IMG/VR virus record: IMGVR_UViG_3300026257_000002
Coordinates: 62,001 to 126,000 of that record
Length of the DNA: 64,000 bases
Direction: 5' to 3' (one strand)
From: a virus
In this document: positions 49,101 through 56,100 of the stretch, one piece after another
How positions within the stretch are numbered: position 1 is the first letter of the stretch
How the letters are laid out: the number at the start of each line of letters is the position of its first letter
The notes under the pieces: model-generated
The model's database searches: none
The model's input: the letters and a program-made list of their open reading frames with translations, nothing else
What the model was told of the DNA's origin: nothing
Position numbers and translations under genes: made by a program

Positions 49101-50450
49101 ATCAGAACTACTTGAAAGAGTTCCCGTTTCATTTTTGATCCATGTTGTAAATTGTGGTCTAAAATCAATATCTCCATCAGGTGATAACTCTACTTTTTCA
49201 AATTCCTCAAAGTAAGCACCACCATCATCTATAGTAACACTAGAAGAAACACCAAGTAACCTCATAGATACTTTATTTGATTCAAGTTCTATACCACCAC
49301 TATATCCATAAAGAAATTCAGTAGTTTTAACATCACTTAAATCTGCATGATTAACAGCAACAGTATTATAAGTTCCTCTACCACAATCAATAAATTGATT
49401 GAACGTTTTATATCGGTAGGTAATAACTTCATCATCAATTTGGATAATTCCATTTAACGGAGGAAATCCAATTGTACTATCAACTGTAATTACAGAATCT
49501 GTAGATGCTAAAACTCCTCTGAGAATTGTTTCTTTAGGAATTTCAAAAAATTGTTGACTAAGAACATTTAATCTACACTCATAAACATTCTTATTAGCAG
49601 AAGCATAATTTGAAATATTATTGATTAAAATTTGATCAATAATAGCACTAACTGTTACAGATCCAGTAGCATTAGTTTGAAATAATTCATTTCCAACAAG
49701 ATCATATGGATTTCCTTGAATTGCCTCTACTTTAATAATGTCATCTACAGTAAAATCTGAATATGAAGACTTGATTACATAATCTTTTGGATATTTTACT
49801 GTGATTTCTTCATCAAATAGAGCTCTGAATAAAAATTCAATGGAAATATCAGTTCCCTTATAATTATAGAAATCTTTAATATTTCTAATTAAAGTATCTT
49901 TATCGATACTAGAAGAAATATTCTCGAATGGAAAACCAGCAAGATATTGATGCTCATAATTTCTTAAGATAAGAAATAAGACAAGACTTGATAAATTTGT
50001 AGCAATGTCATCAACTTGGTGAGATGCTGCTACAGTGCTCTCTACAGTCGTTGCAGCACCGTTAAAGTTAGTTGTTGCTGTATATCCTCTCTTACAATTT
50101 AAAAGCGTTTTAGACGATAAATTAACTGTCTCATAGAGAATAATCTCATCACCTATACTGATTAAACCATTTTCCGAAGGAAGTCCATCAAGACTATCTA
50201 AAACAATGGTTTGATCAGTAGTAGAAATTGCTTGCTGCAATTTATAAGTTGTAACAAGATTATATTTTCTTAAATTATCAATATTCTTATAATCAAGGAA
50301 ATTATTGGTGATATCAAGAAGACCACCGGATAATTCTAATGATTTATAGTATTCCTCAAAGAATTTTACAAATATAGGGAATTCATTGACAACAAACTCT
50401 GGTAGTTGCTGATCTACTAGGTCTGAGATAGTTAACTTGTTAAAATTCAT
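37110..50450 (-). CDS. 7: Giant baseplate protein with gp7-like N-terminus and YHYH-like domain
   Basis: A 4446-residue protein in the gp7 position between gp6 and gp8. Residues 1-60 carry the entry helix (FPIFVKFFEEYYKSL). Residues 183-225 carry KDTLIRNIKDFYNYKGTDIS, then IEFLFRALFDEEITV, matching FYSTKGIEASYKFLFKVLYN in the C-terminal part of T4 gp7 (about 1032 aa). Residues about 780-897 form a YHYH-like domain (LGWAYDGNPIYGPYGY, TPEYPEGRYCYFLT). A small beta unit ending in DEI..Y...RG recurs at about 76-133, 315-370, 1080-1143 and 4378-4440. Residues about 1900-3800 are tandem repeats: DAYRLIQQN three times, AKCKRDLG..ID four times, HTFVSAV...SYPR many times. The stop lies 49 bp ahead of gp8; gp6 ends 1 bp upstream of the start. 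Confidence 0.8.
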   Translation of the reverse strand: MNFNKLTISDLVDQQLPEFVVNEFPIFVKFFEEYYKSLELSGGLLDITNNFLDYKNIDNLRKYNLVTTYKLQQAISTTDQTIVLDSLDGLPSENGLISIGDEIILYETVNLSSKTLLNCKRGYTATTNFNGAATTVESTVAASHQVDDIATNLSSLVLFLILRNYEHQYLAGFPFENISSSIDKDTLIRNIKDFYNYKGTDISIEFLFRALFDEEITVKYPKDYVIKSSYSDFTVDDIIKVEAIQGNPYDLVGNELFQTNATGSVTVSAIIDQILINNISNYASANKNVYECRLNVLSQQFFEIPKETILRGVLASTDSVITVDSTIGFPPLNGIIQIDDEVITYRYKTFNQFIDCGRGTYNTVAVNHADLSDVKTTEFLYGYSGGIELESNKVSMRLLGVSSSVTIDDGGAYFEEFEKVELSPDGDIDFRPQFTTWIKNETGTLSSSSDIQIDANVNSITTEVSNIYKDDNYAYIISSGLPGHPIGSFIGTGFNVNNQNLLKLIPLSTEKNTQIQYTGNKAVGLFNNGVEAFSSQDYEDVPYGNIEKVEIIQKGFGFETNIQPIFRIPNATGAGATFNANITDGKVFSISVDDGGNGYTQDQSLEVTYGFDATATIVNDLDIVNGSIKSIAVTNPGQDYVAIPNVEIIDTTGKGTGAFAIAEITNNQLTGVVILNGGVDYSDKDTIVVNIISKGSGVVANAIVKKWSFDRVFKTRNSIDGNGNWAPAQTIKSDTGNGYLYPSRNVAYNLQYAYPSNPRILRHSLSDNVQGVNANYNEKISGFVHSPILGWAYDGNPIYGPYGYLTATVPANGISRQTSSYLLKTTVAATRPSVVTYPLGSFIDDYEFIQGTGSLDINNGRFCITPEYPEGRYCYFLTVDSFGGGIYPYIVGQTYYSVPAENNFNIEFNQQNEDNLNKAARRIRSSSTPSKGFDAILSVSNVERGVVDSFIVKESQAIFKTSDYLYLDNDDTEGSRAFGRVDSIKGQDVTTVSYQVSPEFSHPQLTTTNGIPDSPWPVEFSAPYLHKAGITYDVTVETSTPHLLSDNDIVTLTLDKQAISLSKTFNVRVSNYQTVKYIAPVIESTLVVDVAFNQTTINVDNSNGYRENDYLKINDEILKIVSIDYGSDQITVERTQFNSPLRLHASTNKVELYIPDDQPDYRLTVGSSITSTGVSGTIYSIDKENSTIEIRVDSGTLTDSSVLTDASSPSGRDLNISSISDTQIYWEFDPTGTGNHYVRDLSHTLMRGTEYIFDLSDGSIFGYSLIFSEDSANINSLTGVTVVGTAGTSGSTVTITKEALLNLDVSRVYYYEQNDKIINNKDFLSVLTFPDGVESIKVTKVVNDYSFKYTTSTQPEQPTYTGLISYTTTSQTAVGEINTVDVIDGGEGYKKLPRVAGVIHSELDSAKLTYSITGGSFDDTFSVLNSGNRYSSDVKLAINTSTGSGAVITPTIVGGKIISIKVDDAGKGYDENDTITVIDAGAKIFPVSNSIGKIKTIRFNNSGSQFNPDRTFSKSLVFKQKVIITDISGGVYKLSENVSSSSGLSAKIEKIREIGTDIYLLDLKINSGIPKVGDTLTGAILQVTSTIYSITNPDIVGNISGFISKVGFFDSDLGKISASSQKITDSYYYQDFSYVIRSTKSLSDYKKYVDETTHPLGFKLFGEVSVENDVDFDDTVTGSPFSIGLADDHSANEVIITLPNVNVESDIVFKKYEVSTLNTTDLKAYRGVGAARLNFLDNQIEAVQMADLSADFDVDTQTYTLTTNDGNFPLDTYNTSILLSLNDIFQEPFQTSSVIGISYVGGIATITTAADHNLATTSVGQTYPNQKYIHISAVTNTGNLNFNDKFEVYDVPSTNTIRVLFENPNGYLTNNDPDVCADVRSTIDSLINILTYQLNNPTVDLPTNNTGIWLDEEESTVVSANRHRDGAKLIDLNRFEIIDRANAEISLQYPDFYYPNDPQTSAYSKAKDAYRLIQQNRKELIDRGAGEIAVQHPDFVYPGDPATDSSYRFKDAYRLIQQNHKEIVDKAAAQIGVSFPDYIYPGDPATDSSYRFKDAYRLIQQNRTEIINNAWTDIITQYPSHGAYETKCRRDLGLFIDYTSLDLVNGGNEYARKFSLQFFDDSGNPLGNGIVGEEEEAIYGFNVAKDNMILAFRNQLTIKDTTITNDPNSPNTPHTFVSAVTNGVTSNAGNLPNAVTGATYDPSTGEMVITSDDHLLTTSNTITIADNAISFRCNYGNTNHTFVSGVTNAITPDVGSTVTAASGTTYDAATGDLVLEIGSHTLTTSNTIQIADGAVTFTCDADNNVTQHSYPRATDPVSGTSIAITAVSATTITVNVGSVTDASRTKSYPRTTVDIFTATDASYSPTTGIVTVTVDNHGFENGDFVKIADDSLTFTCEMDGDATNHTYPRSSDPISGQWLEISNVDTDTFSVDVGTTPLVNHNVTGATYDGTTGDLELTIGSHSLTTGQSIKLADNSLTFSCNAAVGAHTFKSGVTNAITPSVGSAVTAAAGTTYDPTTGNLVLEIGSHSLTTSDTLTIANGGVTFSCAADNHATDHAYPRATDPVSGTALAITNPTATTVTVNVGIASATTNNQGTYPRASGANTSGGADYAYNTALPITGTTGTTITINVNGGQGAISNLDAHTFVSATSGAVITGGNYTHTFVSATADGVSKKRDIAYQNTLTISAADTNTFTINVGAAGGALLCANIASSLTTLSSIATSAFTAGSISGLPAENIGTDTTGEAKCKRDLGLLIDYSSIDLVNGGNEYTRKFVLQYFDNSGNPINNGLQGEEAASIVAFNFARDEMIKSFTNELLVKDLTITADSGSPLCANITSNLTTLIGVITTTINAGSTTGLPAENIGTDTTGEAKCKRDIGMFIDAVSLDIHTGGNVYARKFLKKYFNDQGTSFISNGLSGEILESNTAFNKVRDLMKQAIVNQLLIKDLTITAGNASYWGDAVGTPTDVTYDAVTGVAQVTIVDHGLNNGDDVVIKSNGLTFNCGMDGNVAEKSYPRLADGNHEQSLAISNVTSDTFDITVGASPEKTFTISDANYDPVSGDLELTIGNHSLRAGTSVKIEPESLTFTCDLDNNQTEHRYPKTDILSETVTDASYDPVLGVLTVTVNNHGWNNGDLIKFDNDSLIFTCGMDGNATNHSYPRSTDPFSGKWIPIYAVTGNTFRVAIGVSSNTSTHTFVSAVNDGLKKKKDKTFDTAVSIITKTATTITINVGSSTDTSDHTYVPRLYTVTDATYDATTGILGITSNDHGFVVGDNILLGDDGLTFTCTQDDNVSFHSYPRSTDPASKRRSTVLTATDDHLTVNIGSSPIVNYTPTNATYDSSTGLMEVTIGTHGIKSNATVKMLDDGITFTCGAATGTHTFVSGVTNAITPSVGSAVTAAAGTTYDPSTGVMTIEIGSHSLTTSDTVQIANGGVTFTCDADAHATNHAYPRSTDPASGSNLAVLNPQATTIDVQVGVAADPADTHSYPRNIIDTHTPGAGTTYDPVTGLMIINTGTTHGIKVGDWVKFDDGAVTFRCDEDSQSSDHAYPRATDPVSGKWLQVSAIDGQTFTVKVLTTTPSTNVTTHVFQSGVTDSIKHKRDRSYNQPIPVVSVSDTTITLQVGTTSIVSAHTFVSALTDAIISGGDYPHTFVSAASNALNQSVVISGGEYPHTFIRAVTDAIVRPVVNAPVSNNSDGACADIKSNIDNLAGIVTLYLSQGSLNYPQSLPAESVRILSAGEAKCKRDLSLIVDSVIGDLRTGGNSNIRSSTQKYLDGSALLSNGLAGEVNESITAFEKARDMMSLAICNQLYIQDLTILDDFLTTSGTIESSSLTNATFTEGQFEYSNAILKLYEPVRKGTVFHSTFFKFVSAGDDARYSYKLKNILFDGISTDYPLYKINGSNVTTEADENLLVFIDGVLQLYGESYTIDRSVNPNVIKFTNVIEKDRHFFSYTFSKYKILNNFADQFNSSQRSFEFKFGDDNILPPDDHQMLIMLDGVPQVEGSSYTIVDNVITFTEAPTTGKKCFVLYFYGKVFEKTISIWNGEVFENLEYIGDNSPEGCKYLTKVANTGDIIKPGDKIRIDGESVKEIIRVEEKALKNTDNLVYTALIYTDNAYVRGKNAVANAVIDLTASSVSGGNPVGIDGTIGVENTMGIPTVFAPGPITSINITNPGLEYDVAPIILFKTECDNPGTGAEAIAQITNGKVTNVIITNPGSGYTEPPELIFAKKYEIIRPHTPLYMKNNTIVDISLANALLPGFSVSSDIDEEVTVPLVISQLTSSNTTVIEMENQMIRNTSEAGLAYNLQTFDNNKFSYEPHGINDPLASYLGTGVTIQHMNRYAPALTVGDFTTHRAVSQGATEPNIINIGPEAYVSYGLTLNGNINDTVTTITVTGDVSNFPPTGYLEFGDEIVEYTSISGQDFTVVRGVKGTTATSHTDTDYLRLAWRG
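40255..40313. repeat. Direct repeat, copy 1 (59 bp, coding)
   Basis: Identical to 42919-42977. It encodes SGVTNAITPSVGSAVTAAAG of the HTFVSAV-type array. A third diverged copy lies near 43667-43725. Confidence 0.92.
42919..42977. repeat. Direct repeat, copy 2 (59 bp, coding)
   Basis: Identical to 40255-40313, 2664 bp (888 codons) away in the same frame. Confidence 0.92.
44280..44335. repeat. Tandem repeat, copy 1 (56 bp, period 129 bp)
   Basis: Identical to 44409-44464. It encodes YPGDPATDSSYRFKDAYR; the period is 43 codons. Confidence 0.93.
44409..44464. repeat. Tandem repeat, copy 2 (56 bp, period 129 bp)
   Basis: Identical to 44280-44335. A third, diverged unit follows at about 44540-44600. 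Confidence 0.93.
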
Positions 50451-50451
50451 T

Positions 50452-52302
50452 TTATGCTGCTTCTTGGAATACCTGGAGAATGCTATCTTCTATTGAGAGA
50501 TTTAAATATACTTCTCTCACTGCACTCACATCATCATTAAGGGGGATGGCACTGATAAAAATTTCACTGTCTTCATTACTGCCGCTAATGAATTGAATTG
50601 GATTTAAATTCACCTTACCATTAGTAAAATCAACGGATCCTACATTTTCAATTAGAATTTTTTTAGATGCAGTAGCAGAATCAATAGTATATATTCTAAT
50701 TGCACCATCATCAGTATTTTCCATATACGCATCATCGTTAGGATAATTTACCGTCCTAAATTTAGAACTTGTTATAGTAGTTTTTCCATCACATGATGTT
50801 TGGAACGGATTTACATAGCATAGTAAATATTGAGCTGTAGTATTAAGTGCTGGTGTTAATTTTTTGCGTAATACGAAGTCGCTAACATTACCTGTAATTG
50901 AACTTTCCGAGGCATCAACAACTGTAGTTATTTTACTTTTTCTAATCACCCCACCAAACTTACTGATACTATTAGTATCTCTATATTGAGTTAAATTTTC
51001 AATTACAACATTTCTTATTTGCTCGGATGTTAAATTAGTATCAGTTTGCCTATAATAAATTTTAGAATTTAAAATTACGTCAACAAGTGATGGATCGACA
51101 ATAATTGGAGTAACAGAAGCAACTGTATACTTCTTAAGTTTACTGATAATATCTCTTTTAGTGGAATTACTTAAAATATCACTATATTTTGGTTTAATAG
51201 CAATTTTCACACGTCCATACTCAGGTGGTTCTTCAGTTTCACCACCATATACAATAATATCAGCAATTGATGAGTAAAGTCTTTGAGTAATTACCTTATA
51301 ATCTTCTAATGTTACTGCTCTATTTTGTGAAGAATAGAATGCGGGGGCATTTTTTCTGATTACTTCAGCATCTTCAATATCATCACCACCTTCAGAACCA
51401 ACTACAACTGTTGTAGTGATCCCAGTTAAAATTCGGTTTAATTCTTCATCATAAATTTGACCAGAGAAAACAAAATTCTTCAATTTGTTTGCTGATTTAC
51501 CTGAAGATGCAATATATGAAACTTCAATAACTTGTCCATCAGTAACTTTTTTACCCAATACACCATCACCAAAAATTAATTCATATCTGGAATCATCAGT
51601 CTCTTGAACAAAAAATACTTTATCAACTGCAGTTACATCAAGAATATTCTCAACTTTTGTAAAAATTTCAGTTTTAGATGCTGCAGCATTTTCTCTTACT
51701 ACTACTTTAATAGTTTCAATATCTATATTTTCAGTAGGAATGATAAATTTTTGATTAGCAATTGTATTATCTACAGTATAAGTAGAATTTAAATAAATTC
51801 CTTCAATTACCTGCAACTGATCTGATGAAACATTTGAAATATATCCAATATTATTTGTTACTGGAGATACAACATCTTCTAAAATAGAAAATTGATAGGT
51901 TTCGTTTCTATTTTCTGGATTTGATGAAACAAAGCAATTTCCTTTCTTGAGGGTAAGAAATGATGGCACTAATCTTTGATCGATAGCAGCAACACTACTA
52001 AAATCAACCTTTAACTTAAGGAATGCCTTTGCTGAAGTTGTTGACTTTGGATTATATCCAAGTTGTTTAGCAACTTTTACGATATTATCTCTCAAAGAAG
52101 CAGACGCCAAAAAACTCTCATTAACTGCCATCGTAGTGTTGAAGGCAGTATAATAAGTGTTATATGCTAAGAGGTCAACAATAGAAGATAGTGTTGACCC
52201 TTCAAAGTCATAATCTGTGAAATCAGTATTTCTCCTTAGATAATCAACTAAGGTAGATTTGATATCAGCGTAATCTAGAGAACTAACTTGTGCGAATGTC
52301 AT
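50452..52302 (-). CDS. 6: Baseplate wedge protein, T4 gp6-like
   Basis: A 616-residue gp6 homologue, the wedge protein whose dimers form the inner iris ring of the baseplate (P2 gpJ family). The N-terminus ADIKSTLVDYLRRNTDFTDY, then DFEGSTLSSIVDLLAYNTYY and FLASASLRDNIVKVAKQLGY, is diagnostic of gp6/gpJ. T4 gp6 is about 660 aa. The middle includes the Baseplate_J core: GDGVLGKKVTDGQVIEVSYI, then GGDDIEDAEVIRKNAPAFYS and AVTLEDYKVITQRLY. It abuts gp25 without a gap and precedes the gp7-like giant by 1 bp. Confidence 0.93.
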   Translation of the reverse strand: MTFAQVSSLDYADIKSTLVDYLRRNTDFTDYDFEGSTLSSIVDLLAYNTYYTAFNTTMAVNESFLASASLRDNIVKVAKQLGYNPKSTTSAKAFLKLKVDFSSVAAIDQRLVPSFLTLKKGNCFVSSNPENRNETYQFSILEDVVSPVTNNIGYISNVSSDQLQVIEGIYLNSTYTVDNTIANQKFIIPTENIDIETIKVVVRENAAASKTEIFTKVENILDVTAVDKVFFVQETDDSRYELIFGDGVLGKKVTDGQVIEVSYIASSGKSANKLKNFVFSGQIYDEELNRILTGITTTVVVGSEGGDDIEDAEVIRKNAPAFYSSQNRAVTLEDYKVITQRLYSSIADIIVYGGETEEPPEYGRVKIAIKPKYSDILSNSTKRDIISKLKKYTVASVTPIIVDPSLVDVILNSKIYYRQTDTNLTSEQIRNVVIENLTQYRDTNSISKFGGVIRKSKITTVVDASESSITGNVSDFVLRKKLTPALNTTAQYLLCYVNPFQTSCDGKTTITSSKFRTVNYPNDDAYMENTDDGAIRIYTIDSATASKKILIENVGSVDFTNGKVNLNPIQFISGSNEDSEIFISAIPLNDDVSAVREVYLNLSIEDSILQVFQEAA

Positions 52303-52707
52303 TTATATCTTTGATGATGACGTTAATGTTAACGAAGTGGTGAAAATTTGAGCACCTGTATCAGGAATACTATAAATTACTTGAATGTCATACTCAAATT
52401 GATCTTCATTCAAATCCAAAACTACCTCAATCAAGTTAATTCTTGGTTCATATAAAGTAATTAAGGTTTCTACCTCAGTTTTAATAGATCCAGCAGTAGC
52501 ATAATCAAAAGGTTCAAATAATAAGTCAGGAATTCCACTACCAAAATTAGCATTAAAAAACTTTTCACCTTTCTTATAAGAAAAAAGATTAAGTAGTGAC
52601 CTCTTAATCGCATTTTCATCCTTCAGAAGGTTTAAATCCTTCCGTAAAGGATTGGTTTTAAATGTGAAACTCAAGTCTTTGTAAGATCTTGATGCTTTTA
52701 ATGCCAT
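52303..52707 (-). CDS. 25: Baseplate wedge protein gp25 (GPW/gp25 family)
   Basis: A 134-residue GPW/gp25-family protein, the wedge-to-sheath initiator of contractile tails. Visible motifs are the N-terminal DLSFTFKTNPLRKDLNLLKD, AIKRSLLNLFSYKKGEKFF, the FGSGIPDLLFEPFD turn, and the family's conserved Glu-Pro-Arg in LITLYEPRINL. T4 gp25 is about 132 aa. It is directly followed by gp6, the same adjacency as W-J in phage P2. A late promoter lies at 52728-52735. No strong Shine-Dalgarno is seen. Confidence 0.93.
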   Translation of the reverse strand: MALKASRSYKDLSFTFKTNPLRKDLNLLKDENAIKRSLLNLFSYKKGEKFFNANFGSGIPDLLFEPFDYATAGSIKTEVETLITLYEPRINLIEVVLDLNEDQFEYDIQVIYSIPDTGAQIFTTSLTLTSSSKI

Positions 52708-52727
52708 TTGATATGGTTTTTTTCAAT

Positions 52728-52735
52728 TATTTATA
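52728..52735 (-). promoter_or_regulatory. T4-type late promoter TATAAATA upstream of gp25
   Basis: Perfect TATAAATA on the minus strand, 21 nt ahead of the gp25 ATG and about 35 bp after the terminator at 52770-52807. It should restart transcription for gp25-6-7. Confidence 0.8.
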
Positions 52736-52769
52736 GTGGTTTGTCATATTAAAATTTTTGGCAATAAAA

Positions 52770-52807
52770 AATGATGAAATTACGCCCAAAAGCATAATAT
52801 CATCATT
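52770..52807 (-). terminator. Intrinsic terminator of the small early-type cassette
   Basis: On the minus strand a 16-bp stem with one G-U and one U-U (arms 52792-52807 and 52770-52785) closes a 6-nt loop and is followed by a T-rich tract. It follows the 32-aa gene by 35 bp. Confidence 0.8.
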
Positions 52808-52842
52808 AGGTGCTTATATAATCTTATAAGTTAGTGTTGAAA

Positions 52843-52941
52843 TCATTCACCAGACTTTTTTTTGTCTGGATGATCTTGCTCAGAGGCTCTTTTGCCTACA
52901 ACATAACCATAAGACTTTGGTGTAGGTGTTTCCTCACTCAT
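52843..52941 (-). CDS. Small hydrophilic protein (32 aa)
   Basis: A 32-residue Lys/Glu-rich ORF, MSEETPTPKSYGYVVGKRAS then EQDHPDKKKSGE. Its start overlaps the stop of the 47-aa gene by 4 bp (ATGA), and an AAGGAAAATG context places GGA close ahead of it. The tight coupling, the shared sigma70 promoter and the terminator behind it argue that it is a real gene despite its size. No family recognised; likely disordered. Confidence 0.6.
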   Translation of the reverse strand: MSEETPTPKSYGYVVGKRASEQDHPDKKKSGE

Positions 52942-53081
52942 TTTCCTTGTCCTCGATAACGTTTTCTGGCTCCGTTAGAGGAGCTTGCACTATATTTAGT
53001 ATGTTTACCATTTCCCTGGCGAGTTTTTTTTGGTTTGGTTTCAATATTTTCGTTTGAACCCCACTTTAGGCTTATTGCCAT
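52938..53081 (-). CDS. Small basic protein (47 aa), conserved phage type
   Basis: A 47-residue strongly basic ORF: MAISLKWGSNENIETKPKKT, then RQGNGKHTKYSASSSNGARK and KRYRGQGK. The KK.RQGNG..TKYAA.S...ARK.YRGQGK pattern is one I recall from small proteins of T4-like marine phages, unannotated. The charge suggests nucleic-acid binding; this is inference. It lies 25 bp downstream of the -10 of a sigma70 promoter at 53106-53134 and overlaps the 32-aa gene. Short length would cause many gene finders to miss it. Confidence 0.72.
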   Translation of the reverse strand: MAISLKWGSNENIETKPKKTRQGNGKHTKYSASSSNGARKRYRGQGK

Positions 53082-53105
53082 TACTGAATTATTAACTACT
53101 CAAAT

Positions 53106-53134
53106 AGTATACCAAAATAAATGAGACCTGTCAA
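53106..53134 (-). promoter_or_regulatory. Near-consensus sigma70 promoter
   Basis: TTGACA (53129-53134), 17-nt spacer, TATACT (53106-53111) on the minus strand. It begins 2 bp downstream of the stop of the 1947-aa adhesin and reads into the 47-aa and 32-aa genes. Confidence 0.82.
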
Positions 53135-53135
53135 G

Positions 53136-56100
53136 TTATACAGCAGTCACACTGATAATTTGAATTTGAACTCCACCACTTTCATTACCAGCAGAAGGAT
53201 TACTAACAATAACTTCTGCTGGACTATAAGAATTAATAGAAGGTTTTGGAAGACCTCCATAATAGGAAGATCCACCTCCACCGCCACCACCAAATTCACC
53301 TCCAGCATTATATTCTAAGTCCCAACCGCCACCGCCACCGCCGCCACCGTAGTAACCCATACCGCCTTTGCCGCCACTACCATCAACGCCGTTGCCGCCA
53401 TGACCTCTACTTAAGAAACCACCGTTGCCTCCCCAAGATCCAGTATATCCATCACTAGCACCAGGATATCCGCCACCACCTCCAGATCCAGATCTATATC
53501 CACTAGTGGTTCCACCGCCACCGCCACCAGAAGCATTGAGATTACTTCCAGCATTTCCAGATGGATATCCAGCATTACCACCAGCACCAACCCCACCATA
53601 TACACCATTTCCCTGGGCACCACCCTGAGCACCAAGCATTATACACTTATTTCCAATATTATTAGTTCCAAAGAAAACTGCAGCATAATCCGAATCGTAA
53701 TAAAGTCTGTAAATATTTCCACTCGTCATGCGAATTGTTCCCTGAACATATGCACCTGTTCCAGATGGACTTCCACCACGACATTTTACAACTACATCGT
53801 AGTCACCATCTAATGGTGATAAAAGAACATTTTCAGTAAGAGTTAGAGTAGAAGATAAAGTACTGATATCACTTGTAGTAGAACTAGTAAGACCGGTCAT
53901 GACTAATTGATCTTCTAAGAGGAACTTGATTACAGCAAGACCATTTTCACCTGAACCACCATGACCCGTAACATAATCTGGATCAGTTGAATATGGAGCA
54001 GGTGTATAGGGGTGAGATCCCTTAGAACCATCACTAGTATTGTAATTAGTAACATTTGCCACAATATATCCTGATCCACCACCACCTCCTCCAGACTGTC
54101 CTGTGGTGCCATTACCGCCGCCGCCACCGCCGCCGCCCCAGTATCCTGATCCACCGCCGCCTCCACGGTTACCAGTGTTGTAGGGGAAACCGCCCCCTGC
54201 TCCACCACCATTACGACCAGAGGTTGGAACACCATTACCTTGTCCAGGCCCTCCAAGTGTTCCACCACCGCCAGGAGAAAATGTACCATCACCAGCACCA
54301 CCAACTCTACTAGCACCACCACCAAATCCACCATTACCTGCTTGACCTGTTCCGCCGCCTCCACCAACGTAAACAACGTTGTTACCAAATATCATTTCCG
54401 ATCTTTGACCACCACGACCAGCACCATATCCAGACATACCTGAAGGAGAACCCAAACCAGTAGCACCAACAAATACAGTAATAGCATTCGTATTTGAATC
54501 AGGAATACTTATAGTTCCCATTGCGAATCCACCAGATCCACCTCTAACAGGGAAACCTTCTCCAACACCAGAACCACCAGCACCCCATATTTTAAATGTA
54601 AACTCAGAAGCAGAAGATGGTATAGGTATATTTGTCGAACCGGGATTAGTAATTACAAAATCAGTTTCTAACGGTGCTGCTACAAGAGTAATAACTTCTT
54701 CGCTATTTTTGTCTGCACAGTATTGGTTACTAAGAACACAACGATAAAATTCATTAGTATTTGCAATAGTCAATGTGGGTGTGGTGTAAGTGGCAGAAAT
54801 AGCGCCAGCAATATCAGTCCAAATACCAGATATCTTTTTCTGCCACTGAAAAGTTACTGGATCACCATCACCATTCACTACTAATGCTGATACACTAAAT
54901 GTAATTGTATCACCATCATTAACTAAAGAAGATTCTGGATTTGATGTTATTTCAATATATGTTGGATTAATAACAACTCTTGAATTTTGACTTTCTTCTC
55001 CTGCAGTTCCTCTATTCAAATGAGTTTCATTAGCAAATGATCCTGTAGTTCCATTTACAGTGCTAGCAACATACCCAGAACCACCACCGCCTGCTGAAGA
55101 TCCACTACTTCCTGATGCAGCACCACCACCACCCCAGTATCCACCACCACCTCCAGCACCAGAAGTACCACCAGAAGTAGTTACAGTGACGGTAGTTTGA
55201 TCTGTAGTTAGTGTAGATGGATATGATCTTCCCTTACCCCAAATAAGTCTTACAGCACCATTACCACCATATCCACCAGGTTTATCAGTAGAACCAACTC
55301 CAGCACCACCGCCATAGATACCTCCATTTCCACCACCATCACTTCCACCAGAACCACCACCAGATCCACCAGATCCACCAGAACCACCGTTGAGGTTCAG
55401 TCCACCAGCAGCTCCATCAGCACCTTTTCCATAGATACCAACTCCACCTCCTCCAGCAGCGGGAAAAGATATGCCGCCGCCACCGCTGCCGCCACCTCCA
55501 GATCCAGCAGTTGGGTAATTGCTGAAGGTTGAATATCCACCTTGACCACCATCACCAGTATATCCACCAGCTCCACCGCCTCCCCAGACACCTATTCCTT
55601 GACCACCGTTTCCACCACCATCACCAACAAACCCACCAGCACCACCAAGACCATAACCACCACCACCTTTTACAGTGCTGGTATCGATGAAATAAGAGTC
55701 TCCTCCTCCATAGCCTGCAGCACCAACTACTATAGTATAAGTTTGTCCAGGAACTACCATAATATCATTCTTCCATCCAAGTCCTCCACCACCACCTGGA
55801 GTTATGCTGTTAGTAGTATTTCCCCAACCATGGCCACCGCCACCAATACAAACAGCAGAAACTCTATAAACACTGTTGGGACACGTCCAATAATGTGTTC
55901 CTGGTGAAAGGAAATTAGACTGACCTACTGCATTAACAAATCCACCACCATCACCACCAATTAGTGCAGTACCATCTTGACCATGTTCACCCATTATTTC
56001 ATACTCAATTGTAATATAAGGAGTGTTGGAAGTTGATGTTTCTAAATCAGAAGTAGCATGATATTCCTGATTATAATATCCGCCACCGCCGCCACCGCCA

